Counted from the stretch's first letter, positions 7,432-16,745 are shown. The stretch: DNA of 64,000 nt from Limnobacter olei (GCF_029087225.1 NZ_JARFJD010000007.1:124001-188000); one strand, 5' to 3'. Program-made: numbers and translations. Notes: generated by a model not told the origin, from the sequence alone.

Positions 7432-10400
7432 GTCGCGCCACCGACGGTTTAACCGCACTGGGTTTGAAAAGACCCGTGTTGATTGTGGTGCTCAATTTGC
7501 TGATTATGTTGGCTGGCATTGTCAGCATGTTCGGTATTGAAGTTCGAGAACTTCCGGACATTGACAGGCCTGTCGTGCTTGTGCGCGCGGTTTATCAAGG
7601 TGCTTCGCCCACCACTATGGATGCGGAAGTAACATCCAAAGTGGAAGGTGCCGTGGCCAGAGTCTCTGGCGTCTTGCGCATTCAAAGTTCAAGTGAGGAA
7701 AACAATATGCGCGTGCGCATGGAGTTTTCTCCGGACATTGATGTAAACACTGCTGCCAACGATGTGCGGGAGGCTATAAGCCGAATTACCAATCAACTGC
7801 CTGAGAACCTTGACCAGCTTTTGGTGATCAAGGCCGATGACGATGCACGGCCTGTGGTTCAGCTTGCTGTGTACAGCAATACCTTGGCTATGCAGGATCT
7901 GGCCGAACGGGTTGAGCGAGATTTGGTTCCAGCATTTGTCTCAATTGATGGAGTTGCAGATGTTCCCTTGAACGGGAATCAACCCCGCGTACTGCGAGTG
8001 CTTCTAGACCCGGCCAAATTGGCCCGGTACGGCATGGTAGCCACTGACGTACTAACCAGCCTTGAAACCATGAATCTCGATGTACCGGCAGGCAGTTACC
8101 TGTCGGGCAAGCAAGAATTGCTGGTGCGTGCAAATGCCTCCACCATCGACACTGAAGCAATTAATTCTATTTTGATAAAAAATGGCGTACGGGTTCGCGA
8201 TGTGGCCGAGGTGTACTACGGCCCCATGTCGGCTGAGTCGTATTCTTTGCTGAATGGCCGGGCTGTGGTCGGCATGGGAGTATTGCGGCAGGCCGGTGGG
8301 AACACCATCGCCATTGCCGGCGATGTGAAAAAGCGCATGGCTGAGATTAATGCGCAGTCCAAAGACTTGCAAGTGATCATGATTTCCGACGACTCGGTAT
8401 TTATCAAAGGTGCCTTGCAAGAAGTATTGATGTCCCTGGTGTTCGCGGTGGTCGTCGTGTTGATCGTGATTGCCCTGTTTCTGGGGCAATGGAAGGCAGT
8501 GCTGATTCCTGCGGTAACCATGCCAGTGTCACTCGTGGGTACTCTGGCCGCAATTTGGTTGGCCGGTTTTTCGGTCAACATGTTGACATTGCTTGCTTTG
8601 GTGCTGGCAACAGGATTGATTGTCGACGATGCGATTGTGGTGCTTGAAAATATTCAACGCCGCAAAAAACTAGGTGAAAGCATTACCGTGGCCTCGGTAT
8701 TGGGCACGCAGCAGGTTTTCTTTGCTGTCATCGCCACCACCGCTTCTTTGGTAGCGGTGTTTTTGCCCATCGCTTTTTTGCCGGGTGAAACAGGGCGCCT
8801 GTTTCGGGAGTTCGGCATGGTCTTGTCCATGTCTGTGATTATCAGTACTTTTGTTGCCTTGAGTTTGTGCCCCATGTTGGCCGTTAAATTGTTGAAAGAC
8901 GATGTACCCGCAACAGGTCAAACCGCTCGAATCATGGGCCCACTCCAGGGTTTTGGTGATCGAATAGCCAATGCCTACTTTCGCACTTTGGATACTTTCT
9001 TGAAACATCGTCTGGTGTTTTTGCTGGTGTTTCTGGGTATTGCCATTGCGGGTGGCCTGACATTCACTTTGTTGAATCAGGAGTTGGTGCCCCCGGAAGA
9101 CAGGGGGCGACTTGTGGTGGATTTCACCGGGCCCGACGGTGCTTCTCTTGAATACAGTGGCAGGCAGGGGCAAATCGCCGAGAACATCATGAGGCCCTAT
9201 CAAGAGCAGGGACTGATCACGGACATGTTCACGATTGTGGGTCGATACGACAAAAACCGTGTGGCCATTCAAGCCAATCTGGCAGACTGGAGCCAGCGCG
9301 ACACCACTCAGCAGGAACTCGCGGCCAAATTGAGCAAGGAGTTGTCCAGTATTCCTGGTGCTCAAGTGCGTTTTCAAAATGAAAGCAGCTTGAACATTCG
9401 CGGTGGCGGCGGTGGTTTGCAAATTGCTTTGCTGGGCGACGACTACGATGTTTTGGCCAACAATGCAGATTCGCTGGCGGATGCCTTGATCAAGCAGATT
9501 GATGCGGTTCAGGATGTACGCGTTCAGTATGACACCTCCCAGCCTGAACTTGGATTTGAAATCGATCGCGAGAAAGCCAGTGATTTGCAGGTGCCTGTGA
9601 GCCGCATTACCCAAACTTTGCAAATCATGGCTGATGAATATCAACTGCTTGATCTAAGCGTTGGTGATCAGGCCGTGCCAGTGATGCTGGGCTCCAGCAA
9701 TGGCAGCCTGAACTCACCATTTGACTTGCTGAACATATACACCAGTAGCGACACCGGGCAACTGGTACCCCTTGCTTCAATGATCAAGGTACAAGAAAGG
9801 GGTGTGGCTGCAGAACTTGACCGCCATGCACAGCGCAGGGCAGTTGAACTGAACATAGGCATACCGCCAGGTACCGATCTTGGCACCACCATGCAACAAA
9901 TACGCGCTGTTGCAGATAGCACTTTGCCATCTTCGGCCACATTGATTTTTCTGGGTGAAGCAGCAACGCTGGAAGAAACGTCCAACGAAATGTTGATCAC
10001 TTTTGCCGTGGCGTTGATTGTGGTGTTTCTGGTGTTGGCGGCGCAGTTTGAAAGTGTTGGCAGTGCGTTGGTGGTGATGTTTACTGTTCCGTTTGGTTTG
10101 GCTGCAGCAGTGTTTGCCCTGTTGATTACCAACCAGTCGCTCAATTTGTTCAGTCAAATTGGCTTGGTGTTGCTGATTGGCTTGATGACCAAGAATGCGA
10201 TTTTGCTGGTTGAACTGATGGATCAGCTTCGCGATGAAGGGTACAGCATTGAATCGGCCATTCGGGAAGGTGCACGTATGCGACTTCGTCCGATTGCGAT
10301 GACGGTGCTTTCTACCTTGTTGGGTGTGTTGCCCCTGGTGTTGACTTCAGGCCCAGGTGCAGAGGCACGGGAGGCGATTGCCTGGGTGGTGTTGGGCGGT

Positions 10401-10556
10401 TTGGGATTGTCTACCCTGTTTACCTTATACCTGGCACCCATGGGCTACAGCTTTATTGCGCCTTACATGAAGCCAAGGGCGCATGCCGCGGAGTTGCTGG
10501 ACAAGGAGATTGAAGAATACGAGGCCAGTGTGAAAAAGGGTGAGGTGAAGGCATGA
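7428..10556 (+). CDS. RND efflux pump permease (HAE1/AcrB family)
   Basis: This 1042-residue inner-membrane proton antiporter is of AcrB/MexB type. Twelve membrane segments in two homologous halves flank two large periplasmic loops. The proton-relay residues are visible: the adjacent aspartates in TGLIVDDAIVVLENI (TM4) and the lysine in GLMTKNAILLVELMDQL (TM10). The periplasmic part begins with ELPDIDRPVV and carries the N-terminal GASPTTMDAEV signature. Length is normal for hydrophobe/amphiphile exporters. It overlaps its partners by 4 nt on each side, so the three subunits are made together. Substrates cannot be told from sequence. Confidence 0.95.
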   Translation: MSRATDGLTALGLKRPVLIVVLNLLIMLAGIVSMFGIEVRELPDIDRPVVLVRAVYQGASPTTMDAEVTSKVEGAVARVSGVLRIQSSSEENNMRVRMEFSPDIDVNTAANDVREAISRITNQLPENLDQLLVIKADDDARPVVQLAVYSNTLAMQDLAERVERDLVPAFVSIDGVADVPLNGNQPRVLRVLLDPAKLARYGMVATDVLTSLETMNLDVPAGSYLSGKQELLVRANASTIDTEAINSILIKNGVRVRDVAEVYYGPMSAESYSLLNGRAVVGMGVLRQAGGNTIAIAGDVKKRMAEINAQSKDLQVIMISDDSVFIKGALQEVLMSLVFAVVVVLIVIALFLGQWKAVLIPAVTMPVSLVGTLAAIWLAGFSVNMLTLLALVLATGLIVDDAIVVLENIQRRKKLGESITVASVLGTQQVFFAVIATTASLVAVFLPIAFLPGETGRLFREFGMVLSMSVIISTFVALSLCPMLAVKLLKDDVPATGQTARIMGPLQGFGDRIANAYFRTLDTFLKHRLVFLLVFLGIAIAGGLTFTLLNQELVPPEDRGRLVVDFTGPDGASLEYSGRQGQIAENIMRPYQEQGLITDMFTIVGRYDKNRVAIQANLADWSQRDTTQQELAAKLSKELSSIPGAQVRFQNESSLNIRGGGGGLQIALLGDDYDVLANNADSLADALIKQIDAVQDVRVQYDTSQPELGFEIDREKASDLQVPVSRITQTLQIMADEYQLLDLSVGDQAVPVMLGSSNGSLNSPFDLLNIYTSSDTGQLVPLASMIKVQERGVAAELDRHAQRRAVELNIGIPPGTDLGTTMQQIRAVADSTLPSSATLIFLGEAATLEETSNEMLITFAVALIVVFLVLAAQFESVGSALVVMFTVPFGLAAAVFALLITNQSLNLFSQIGLVLLIGLMTKNAILLVELMDQLRDEGYSIESAIREGARMRLRPIAMTVLSTLLGVLPLVLTSGPGAEAREAIAWVVLGGLGLSTLFTLYLAPMGYSFIAPYMKPRAHAAELLDKEIEEYEASVKKGEVKA

Positions 10557-11983
10557 AGCGCATTGCCTGGATGATTGGTCTGGTATTGCCACTGGCTTTG
10601 TTGTCGGGATGTGCTGTTACTGCGCCTGATCTGCCCAAATCTTCGACGAAACCACCTGAAAAATTTGTAGCGCAAAATATTCTTCAGAATCTAAGCAGCG
10701 TGAAAGACGCTGGCGTGGCAGGTGTGCGTTGGTGGGAGGGTTTTAACGACTCTGTTTTGAATGAGCTGGTGAGCACGAGCATACAAAACAATTTCCAAAT
10801 CGCTTCGGCTGCAGCGCGTGTCAAGGAAGCCCGCGCGCTGCTACAACTCAGTGAGGCTGGTGATTCCTTGTTGGTTGAACTGGATGCCGAGGTCAGTGGC
10901 CAAAAATCAGATCGAAACAACAACACCCCCAACAATTCGGGTAGCAACAATGCACGGGATGAACGCAGTGCTTTGTTGGGTTTGGGTTTTATGTTGCCAA
11001 TTGATTTGGCTGGTCGGGTTGAGCAGGAAGTTCGAGCAGCGGCAGCCAATTTGATGGCTGAGCAGGCTGGTTTGCGCGCGCAAATTATTGAAACCAGCAC
11101 AGCCGTGGCCCAAGAGTATTTGAGTTTGCGTGGCAATCAAAAACAATTGGCTATGTTGCGTGAATCTGTTGAGTTGCAGGAAAAAACGCTGGCCATTGTT
11201 CAAGCTCGATTTGAAAGTGGTTTGTCACCCGAGCTGGACGTTCGGCGAGCTGAAACTTCAGTCGAAAATCTGCGAGCGAGTATTGCCCCATTGCAACAGG
11301 CACTGCAAGACTCCCGTCACCGTTTGGCGACCCTGAGTGGTCAATTTCCGGGGGCTTACGAGCAATTGCTCAGGCCTGAAGGCGATTTGCCAGAGTACGG
11401 CTTGGGCATTCCGGCGAGCGTGCCTTTTCAGGTAGTACAAGCACGCCCGGATGTTCAATTGGCGCAGGCCCGGTTTGCACAGGCGGCCGCTGATGTGGGT
11501 GTGGCACAAGCTGATTTCTACCCCAGTATCGAATTGATGGCCAACATACAAATTGGCAGTACCGCGATCAATTCAAACCCCGCGACCAGCATATTGATCG
11601 GTGCTTTGGCCGCTTTGTTGAATCAAGTGATATACGACGGTGGCGCACGCGACGCTCGATTGAATGCAGCCATGGCCAGAGCCGAGGGTGCCCTGGCCGA
11701 GTACGAGCAGGTGCTGAGAGTGGTTACCCAAGAGGTTGAAAATTCCTTAACTGCAATTGACTCCTCAGCATCACGCCAAACTGCGCTCGGCAAGGCAGTT
11801 GTATCGAGTAAACGGAGCTTTGAGCAGGCAGATGCCCTGTACCAGTTGGGCTTGGTGAGTTTTCTGGATGTGGTGGATGCACAGCGCGTGTATGCCAACG
11901 CCGAACAGGCCTTGGCCACGGAACAAACCAATTACGCCACCTTGATTGCTGGCTTGTTCCGTGCACTTGGTGTGCAGTCGTAA
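10553..11983 (+). CDS. RND efflux outer-membrane channel lipoprotein (NodT/OprM family)
   Basis: A 476-residue TolC-like channel. The signal peptide ends in the lipobox LLSGC, so Cys20 is lipidated. Two OEP repeats form the alpha-barrel, each with long helices rich in Ala, Gln and Glu. The VRWWEGFND stretch and the repeat motif PDVQLAQARFAQAAADVGVA are typical of the NodT family. The protein completes the tripartite pump encoded by the preceding two genes. Its TAA at 11981-11983 abuts the stop of the convergent FadL-type gene with no base between them and no hairpin terminator. Confidence 0.93.
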   Translation: MKRIAWMIGLVLPLALLSGCAVTAPDLPKSSTKPPEKFVAQNILQNLSSVKDAGVAGVRWWEGFNDSVLNELVSTSIQNNFQIASAAARVKEARALLQLSEAGDSLLVELDAEVSGQKSDRNNNTPNNSGSNNARDERSALLGLGFMLPIDLAGRVEQEVRAAAANLMAEQAGLRAQIIETSTAVAQEYLSLRGNQKQLAMLRESVELQEKTLAIVQARFESGLSPELDVRRAETSVENLRASIAPLQQALQDSRHRLATLSGQFPGAYEQLLRPEGDLPEYGLGIPASVPFQVVQARPDVQLAQARFAQAAADVGVAQADFYPSIELMANIQIGSTAINSNPATSILIGALAALLNQVIYDGGARDARLNAAMARAEGALAEYEQVLRVVTQEVENSLTAIDSSASRQTALGKAVVSSKRSFEQADALYQLGLVSFLDVVDAQRVYANAEQALATEQTNYATLIAGLFRALGVQS

Positions 11984-13474
11984 TTAAAACCGTTCGGTGA
12001 AGCCAATCCCGAAGAAGTGGGTGTCCAGTTGCACATTGCCCTGAAAGTCGCCACCGCGTACTTCGGCGGGTGTAATCCCAGTGTTGTTACCAACAGGTGC
12101 GGGGTCTGTGTCCAGTTTTTGGTAGGCAAAGTGAATGCTGGTGTCACGGCTTAAATCGAACTGACCACCAAAAGCAAAATACTGTCGATCACTGTCTGGC
12201 AAAATCGTGATTCGGGTGGCATCGTCAATCACGCTGTTTTCAATCGCATAGCCCGCTCGCAACGTCAGCCTTTTGTACAGCTTGTAATTCAAGCCAACTC
12301 TATACGACTCTGCTGCTACAAAATTTTGCGGGATGTTTTCCAGCGTTCGACCATTGCTTTCACGTACAAAATTCAAGGTGGTTACCGAGAAATCCTGGCG
12401 CGTGTAGGTGGCCATCAAATCCAGTTTGGGTGTGGCGTGGTGAAACACGGAGAGGCGCAGCTCATCGGGCAGCGATATTTCCTGCTTGATGATTTGTTCT
12501 GGTGCCAAATCCCCGGCTGCCTGCGGACCGTTTACACCCAAGGCACCAAACGCCAAGTTGTTGATCAGGCTGTCGCTATTCAGAAAAGCGCGAAATGCGG
12601 CTTGCTCGGGTGAGTCATCAAGCTTGAACTTGCCACGGTTGCCCGTGAATTCGGTTTTCGGTCGATAAGAAATACCCACGCGCGTGTTTTCGGTGGGCTC
12701 CCACAGGCCACCCAGCTGTGCGTTGAATGCCCAGCCAAACATGCGCAAACCCGCGTTGCTTTCACCGGGAATCGGTGGGGCTCCAATAAGTGCGCCTGCA
12801 GGCCCTTCAAGAAGTGCAGCAGAACCCGGGGCCAAGGCTTCCACAGCTTCGCGGTAATTCAGCTTCAACTTGATGGACTGAAAATAACGCTCATAAGAAC
12901 CGTTCAAACCCCAAGACAAAGTCGGGCTTAACTTGTAACCAAAGCCAAGGTTCAGGCGGGTCACTTTGAAGTCAATATCGCGGCCTTGATTGCGTCCCGG
13001 GAAATTTTCATCGTAATGAATCACCAGGCCATGAGAGGCAGAAGCGCCAAAGCCCATCACGAGTTTTTCGTTGATTGGAATCGCAATAAACAGGTTGGGT
13101 GCAAGCGCGCCAGCGTCATAGCCGTCTTTGCGACTGAACACCTGACCATTTTGGCCCTGTGGCGCACCGGAGTCTGCACCATCGTTGTTTTGTGTGGAGG
13201 TGTAATCGGTACCAATCGTGACTACGGCAGCGCCTTGGGTCAATTCAGCGCGTTTAAACCGGGTCAGGGCGGCCGGGTTGGCGAACAAAACCGATGCATC
13301 ACCAGCCTCGGCAGCTTGCCCTGCCGACGCATTTCCCATGGCACTGATGCTTGTGGCGTCAAATGCAGTACCGCCAGCATGGGCGGAAGTGCAGTAGACC
13401 ACGCTCAACAACAGGGCAGTGGTCACACGGTTCAATGGAAAAAAAGAATCCATTCTTCGGGCAGAAGAATTCAT
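11984..13474 (-). CDS. FadL/TodX (OMPP1) family outer-membrane channel
   Basis: A 496-residue outer-membrane beta-barrel of the OMPP1/FadL family, which moves long-chain fatty acids or other hydrophobic molecules across the outer membrane. The signal peptide ends ...TSAHA before GGTAFDATSIS. The mature N-terminus has the family plug motif with SAMGNASAGQAAEAGDASVLFANPAALTRF (NPA box), and the C-terminus ends in the aromatic barrel signature FGIGFTERF. I start at ATG 13474 with GGAG 9 nt upstream; an in-frame TTG at 13501 is less likely. A crotonase and an acyl-CoA synthetase elsewhere in the window suit fatty-acid use, but they are not linked to it. Confidence 0.92.
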   Translation of the reverse strand: MNSSARRMDSFFPLNRVTTALLLSVVYCTSAHAGGTAFDATSISAMGNASAGQAAEAGDASVLFANPAALTRFKRAELTQGAAVVTIGTDYTSTQNNDGADSGAPQGQNGQVFSRKDGYDAGALAPNLFIAIPINEKLVMGFGASASHGLVIHYDENFPGRNQGRDIDFKVTRLNLGFGYKLSPTLSWGLNGSYERYFQSIKLKLNYREAVEALAPGSAALLEGPAGALIGAPPIPGESNAGLRMFGWAFNAQLGGLWEPTENTRVGISYRPKTEFTGNRGKFKLDDSPEQAAFRAFLNSDSLINNLAFGALGVNGPQAAGDLAPEQIIKQEISLPDELRLSVFHHATPKLDLMATYTRQDFSVTTLNFVRESNGRTLENIPQNFVAAESYRVGLNYKLYKRLTLRAGYAIENSVIDDATRITILPDSDRQYFAFGGQFDLSRDTSIHFAYQKLDTDPAPVGNNTGITPAEVRGGDFQGNVQLDTHFFGIGFTERF

Positions 13475-13613
13475 GGGTATTGTCTCCGGTATTGTGGTCA
13501 ATGCACTTGCGAGGGGTGGTCGCTCGAAGTAGTGACTTTTATGTAGTCATTTCAGTGTATCACCAAAGCGAAAAAATGTTACTTTCAAGTATTGAAGTAG
13601 ATTGGTCACTCTA

Positions 13614-13625
13614 AAAGCCGGCTTT
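13614..13625. repeat. 12-bp perfect palindrome AAAGCCGGCTTT
   Basis: A perfect palindrome in the 277-bp gap between the FadL-type gene and the next exported protein. It could be a regulatory site for either, but no promoter boxes near it are convincing. The rest of this gap shows nothing I can name. Confidence 0.3.
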
Positions 13626-13751
13626 GAGCTTGATTCCTGGCACTAAACGTGTCGCCCACCCGCAATGGGGTTAGTCCAATCTTGCAATTCAGTAAAACTC
13701 AAGGTGACCGTTAATTGAAGTAAGTAAAATTCTGTATTGAAGGGGTGTGTC

Positions 13752-14291
13752 ATGGCGCGTATTGGCTCAAAACAGCTTGCTTTGATGGCACTCGCTTTGA
13801 CGACTGGGTGTTTTTACCTGGGGGGCATAAATGCCGCTGAGCCACTTGCCCTGAAGGTGAGCGGTAAACTGGGAAACCATGGAATTGCACCTTTCCACTT
13901 GCCTGATCAAGAAAAGCTTTCACCAAGCCTGTTGGGCAAAGTCAATTTGTTCCGGGGTGTCGTGGTAGACGAGGGCGCAGTTGCTCAAACCAGGCTGAGT
14001 TCATCGAAAGCTGGCTTGATCCTTTCTGAAACAAAGCCTGAATCTTCAATCAAGGCAATTTACGGCGGTTTGCAAGTTTCGCTGCAAGAAAATTTGAGTC
14101 TTGTTTACACCCCTGGCCGCCTGTCCAGCGCAACGCTGAACAGCGAAAGTCAGGGGCTGTATTTGCTTACCAATCGCGGTGGTTTGGCCAATTGGTTTTT
14201 TGGTGTTCAGTCCAATTCTTACTCCACTGCCGCTGACTCACGCCGTGTTTCGAATTCTGCACAGTTTGGCGTCATCGTCGGCTTGAATTAA
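13752..14291 (+). CDS. Exported protein of unknown function
   Basis: A 179-residue protein with a signal peptide (hydrophobic LALMALALTTGCFYLGG, likely cut near INA|AEP). The mature part is beta-rich, with alternating hydrophobic residues such as SIKAIYGGLQVSLQENLSLVYTPG and a C-terminal SNSAQFGVIVGLN, compatible with a small outer-membrane barrel or a periplasmic beta protein. I do not recognise a family. The start ATG 13752 has AAGGGG about 7 nt upstream; an in-frame ATG at 13737 is possible but less well placed. It stands alone between divergent and convergent neighbours. Confidence 0.7.
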   Translation: MARIGSKQLALMALALTTGCFYLGGINAAEPLALKVSGKLGNHGIAPFHLPDQEKLSPSLLGKVNLFRGVVVDEGAVAQTRLSSSKAGLILSETKPESSIKAIYGGLQVSLQENLSLVYTPGRLSSATLNSESQGLYLLTNRGGLANWFFGVQSNSYSTAADSRRVSNSAQFGVIVGLN

Positions 14292-14338
14292 TCTGTTTGA
14301 ATGAAAAGTTTTAACTTCCATTCGCTCTGAATACCCGA

Positions 14339-15142
14339 TTACTGCACAGTCTCGCCATGGCGACCCGAACCTTCCTTAAATGCGGTTGCGCCTTCGACAG
14401 TTTCACCTGAAGTGAGGGTATTCAAGCCAAACTCAAATTCTTCCTCAAGCGCCTCACGTTCACCAAAACCCCACTGGGTCAATACGCTTTGTCTGTCGTT
14501 GCGCATGCAGGTTTGTGGGTGTTTGCACAATAGACCTGCCAGCTCGATAGCACCCTCCAGGGCTGTGCGTTCTTCTTCCAGCCGGTTGGCCAAACCCCAT
14601 GAAAAGGCTTCCACAGCGTTGACAGGGCGACCGGTCAAGATCATGTCCATTGCCCGGCTTTGACCAATCAGGCGTGGCAAGCGCACTGTTCCGCCATCGA
14701 TCAATGGCACACCAAAGCGTCGACAAAATACACCAAACACTGCTGTGCTGTCTGCAACTCGCATGTCGCACCAGGCAGCCAACTCCAGGCCGCCCGCCAC
14801 GCAGTAGCCAGATACCGCGGCAATCACTGGCTTACTCAACTCCATTCGGCTTATGCCCATGGGGCCTGCACCATGTCGTTCCATTCGGTTTACACGGCTG
14901 GGGTCACCCGATGCAACAGCTTTCAAGTCTGCGCCAGCACAAAAGTTACCGCCTTCACCAGTCAAAATGGCAACGCGAGCTGTTGCATCCGTTTCAAATG
15001 ATTGAAATGCTTTTTCAAGCTGGTCGGCGGTGTAACGATCGACACAGTTGCGAGCCTCGGGTCGATTGATTGAAATTCTCCAGATCTCGCCTTGCTGTAA
15101 GATCTTGATGTCGACGGGTTCTTCTGCTTTGTTGTCCATCAT
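14339..15142 (-). CDS. Enoyl-CoA hydratase/isomerase (crotonase) family protein
   Basis: A 267-residue crotonase-fold enzyme. The conserved start of the domain, ISINRPEARNCVD, the first oxyanion-hole loop GGNFCAGADLKAV, and the second, VSGYCVAGGLELAAWCDMRVAD, are intact. The region normally holding the catalytic acid reads PLIDGGTVRLPRLIG, which fits a hydratase. Members act on acyl-CoA thioesters in fatty-acid or aromatic degradation; the substrate is unknown here. The start is ATG 15142 (or 15139) after AAAGGG. The first start shares the bases CATG with the likely start of the divergent PcfJ-domain gene. It is not in an operon with other beta-oxidation genes. Confidence 0.9.
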   Translation of the reverse strand: MMDNKAEEPVDIKILQQGEIWRISINRPEARNCVDRYTADQLEKAFQSFETDATARVAILTGEGGNFCAGADLKAVASGDPSRVNRMERHGAGPMGISRMELSKPVIAAVSGYCVAGGLELAAWCDMRVADSTAVFGVFCRRFGVPLIDGGTVRLPRLIGQSRAMDMILTGRPVNAVEAFSWGLANRLEEERTALEGAIELAGLLCKHPQTCMRNDRQSVLTQWGFGEREALEEEFEFGLNTLTSGETVEGATAFKEGSGRHGETVQ

Positions 15143-16472
15143 GCGCCCTTTGTTAGATTTTGAATTGAACACAGCCTCCAGCATACCGCGAGTTAAGTCG
15201 CCGCGGCTGCCTGCGCGTTTGGTGAGCACTCGAACCGGACTTTATTTTGAATGGGGCATGAAGGCCCGTGCAAAACTTGCTGAATCCTGCCGTATTGTTT
15301 TGTCGGATGAAGCGGCCTGGAATTTGAAAGCGGATTTGATGCGTTCTGTGTGGCGAGCCCCACCAAGCATGCAGCTTCCTGACAGCTTGCTTGACACACA
15401 GCTTGATTTTCCCATTGAAGCAGCCAGCCTGAACGACATTCAGCGGGCCTGGACCATTGCGATTCGCCGACGATATGGTGGTCATGTTCTTAAACTGGCA
15501 CTGCGAGTGGTGCCCAAATACACCACCTTGCTTGATTTAAGCCAAGTGGCAGCGTTTAAAACAGTGCTTCAGGACAGGCTTGGCGAGAATCTTTCTTTGG
15601 CGCCTTTACTGGCCCAAGACCGCGGCATGTGGCGCAATTTGCCCAATTGGCAGATGGTCAAGAACCGCATGTTGGCGCAAGGCATGAGCCAACAAACCTG
15701 GCGGTGGTTAACACGTCAAAAAACCGCTTACATTGCCCGAATTAACTGGGGGCAATTGAGTCACTTGAGCTGGGTGAACTTTCATGCCGCCTTGGACCGA
15801 AAAATTCCGATTTCGTGGGTCGACAAGCAAACGGCAGCTTTGCTGGGTTTCGGGGGACTAAGCACCTGGCTCAGGCGCAATCACGAGAATTTGAATACGG
15901 TGGCGGCCTTGAATATTTTGCGGGGAACCCGCCTGGCGCTGGAGCGCCGTGAAAGCAACTTGAAGCTTGAACACAGAAGAGAGTTGGAGTTAGAGGAGTT
16001 TCCCTTAATTGCAGACTGGTTGCTTGGCAGTGCGGCCAGCGCGACCAAACGCCCCGTGATTATTTCCAGAAACTGGACCTATGACACTTTAATGGCCCGG
16101 CAGGCACATTGGCATTTGGTCGAGCTTGATTTGGACTTGGGGCGTCAGAATGTATTTTGGCCAGAGATTCTTGGCATGGGCAATTTGGGTGACAACATTG
16201 AGTTTATCGAATTGAACTCGTTGAATGCTTTGCTGAGCGAAGCCAAAAAAATGCACCATTGTGTGCCGTCTTACATTGATCGTTGCATGGCAGGCGATAT
16301 TTGCATTTTTCATTTGCAGATTAAAGGACACACCCCACAGCGTGGCACAGTGGAATTGCGACGTGTGGGCGCCAAAGCCTGGCAAATCAGTCAGTTGAAA
16401 GGGCCATGCAATGCACCGGTTTCAAGCCAGTTGTGGAGCGCGGCTCACTTGTTGTTAAGTCGTGCGAATTAA
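15141..16472 (+). CDS. PcfJ-domain protein of unknown function
   Basis: About 443 residues. The C-terminal ~130 residues match the PcfJ-like family: a MHHCVPSYIDRCMAGDICIFHL segment with a conserved His-His-Cys, then GTVELRRVG and WQISQLKGPCNAPVSS. PcfJ was first named from an enterococcal conjugative plasmid, but relatives sit on many proteobacterial chromosomes; no biochemical role is established to my knowledge. The N-terminal ~300 residues are basic, rich in Trp and Leu, and unrecognised. The start is uncertain: ATG 15141 has no Shine-Dalgarno, and a later start such as ATG 15258 would remove the overlap with the divergent crotonase. Confidence 0.75.
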   Translation: MRPLLDFELNTASSIPRVKSPRLPARLVSTRTGLYFEWGMKARAKLAESCRIVLSDEAAWNLKADLMRSVWRAPPSMQLPDSLLDTQLDFPIEAASLNDIQRAWTIAIRRRYGGHVLKLALRVVPKYTTLLDLSQVAAFKTVLQDRLGENLSLAPLLAQDRGMWRNLPNWQMVKNRMLAQGMSQQTWRWLTRQKTAYIARINWGQLSHLSWVNFHAALDRKIPISWVDKQTAALLGFGGLSTWLRRNHENLNTVAALNILRGTRLALERRESNLKLEHRRELELEEFPLIADWLLGSAASATKRPVIISRNWTYDTLMARQAHWHLVELDLDLGRQNVFWPEILGMGNLGDNIEFIELNSLNALLSEAKKMHHCVPSYIDRCMAGDICIFHLQIKGHTPQRGTVELRRVGAKAWQISQLKGPCNAPVSSQLWSAAHLLLSRAN

Positions 16473-16490
16473 GCTGAAGTTTAATTGGAT

Positions 16491-16745
16491 TCAAGCTGCC
16501 TGATTGTGCCGACCCGCGTGGGCTTCTTCGGCTTCACGTAACGCTTTCCTGGCTTTGGCAGAAAACTCCGCGATCGAAATTTCGTGAATTTGAAAAATGA
16601 TCATTCGGGCATACAACTCGGCCAAACAAGATGCTTGGGGGCACAGTGTCATGGTGTCCCGGGATGAAGGATATTTCGAGCGCCAATAATTGATGGCACG
16701 TTCAAGTTCAATAATCGAAATTGGCGGTTGCGCTTGCGCTGGCAT
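16491..16745 (-). CDS. DUF3717-family small protein
   Basis: An 84-residue soluble protein. The core ISIIELERAINYWRSKYPSS followed by LCPQASCLAELYARMI matches the DUF3717 family as I remember it, a short alpha-helical family found mainly in Burkholderiales. No function is known. It is convergent with the PcfJ-domain gene, with 18 nt between the stop codons, and lies 70 bp from the esterase gene start region on the same strand. Confidence 0.75.
   Translation of the reverse strand: MPAQAQPPISIIELERAINYWRSKYPSSRDTMTLCPQASCLAELYARMIIFQIHEISIAEFSAKARKALREAEEAHAGRHNQAA

Noticed and set aside
8670-9644. Long open frame on the minus strand inside the RND permease
   Set aside because: It has no start signals or family features and lies wholly antisense to a gene with clear family motifs, so it is a coding shadow. 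The same holds for the minus frames over 311-1072 and 21376-22050 and the plus frames over 17439-18140 and 23234-23788.
15142-15229. Longer N-terminus of the crotonase, from 15229
   Set aside because: The extra 29 residues lack family similarity and would lie over the start of the divergent gene; ATG 15142 has an AAAGGG site.
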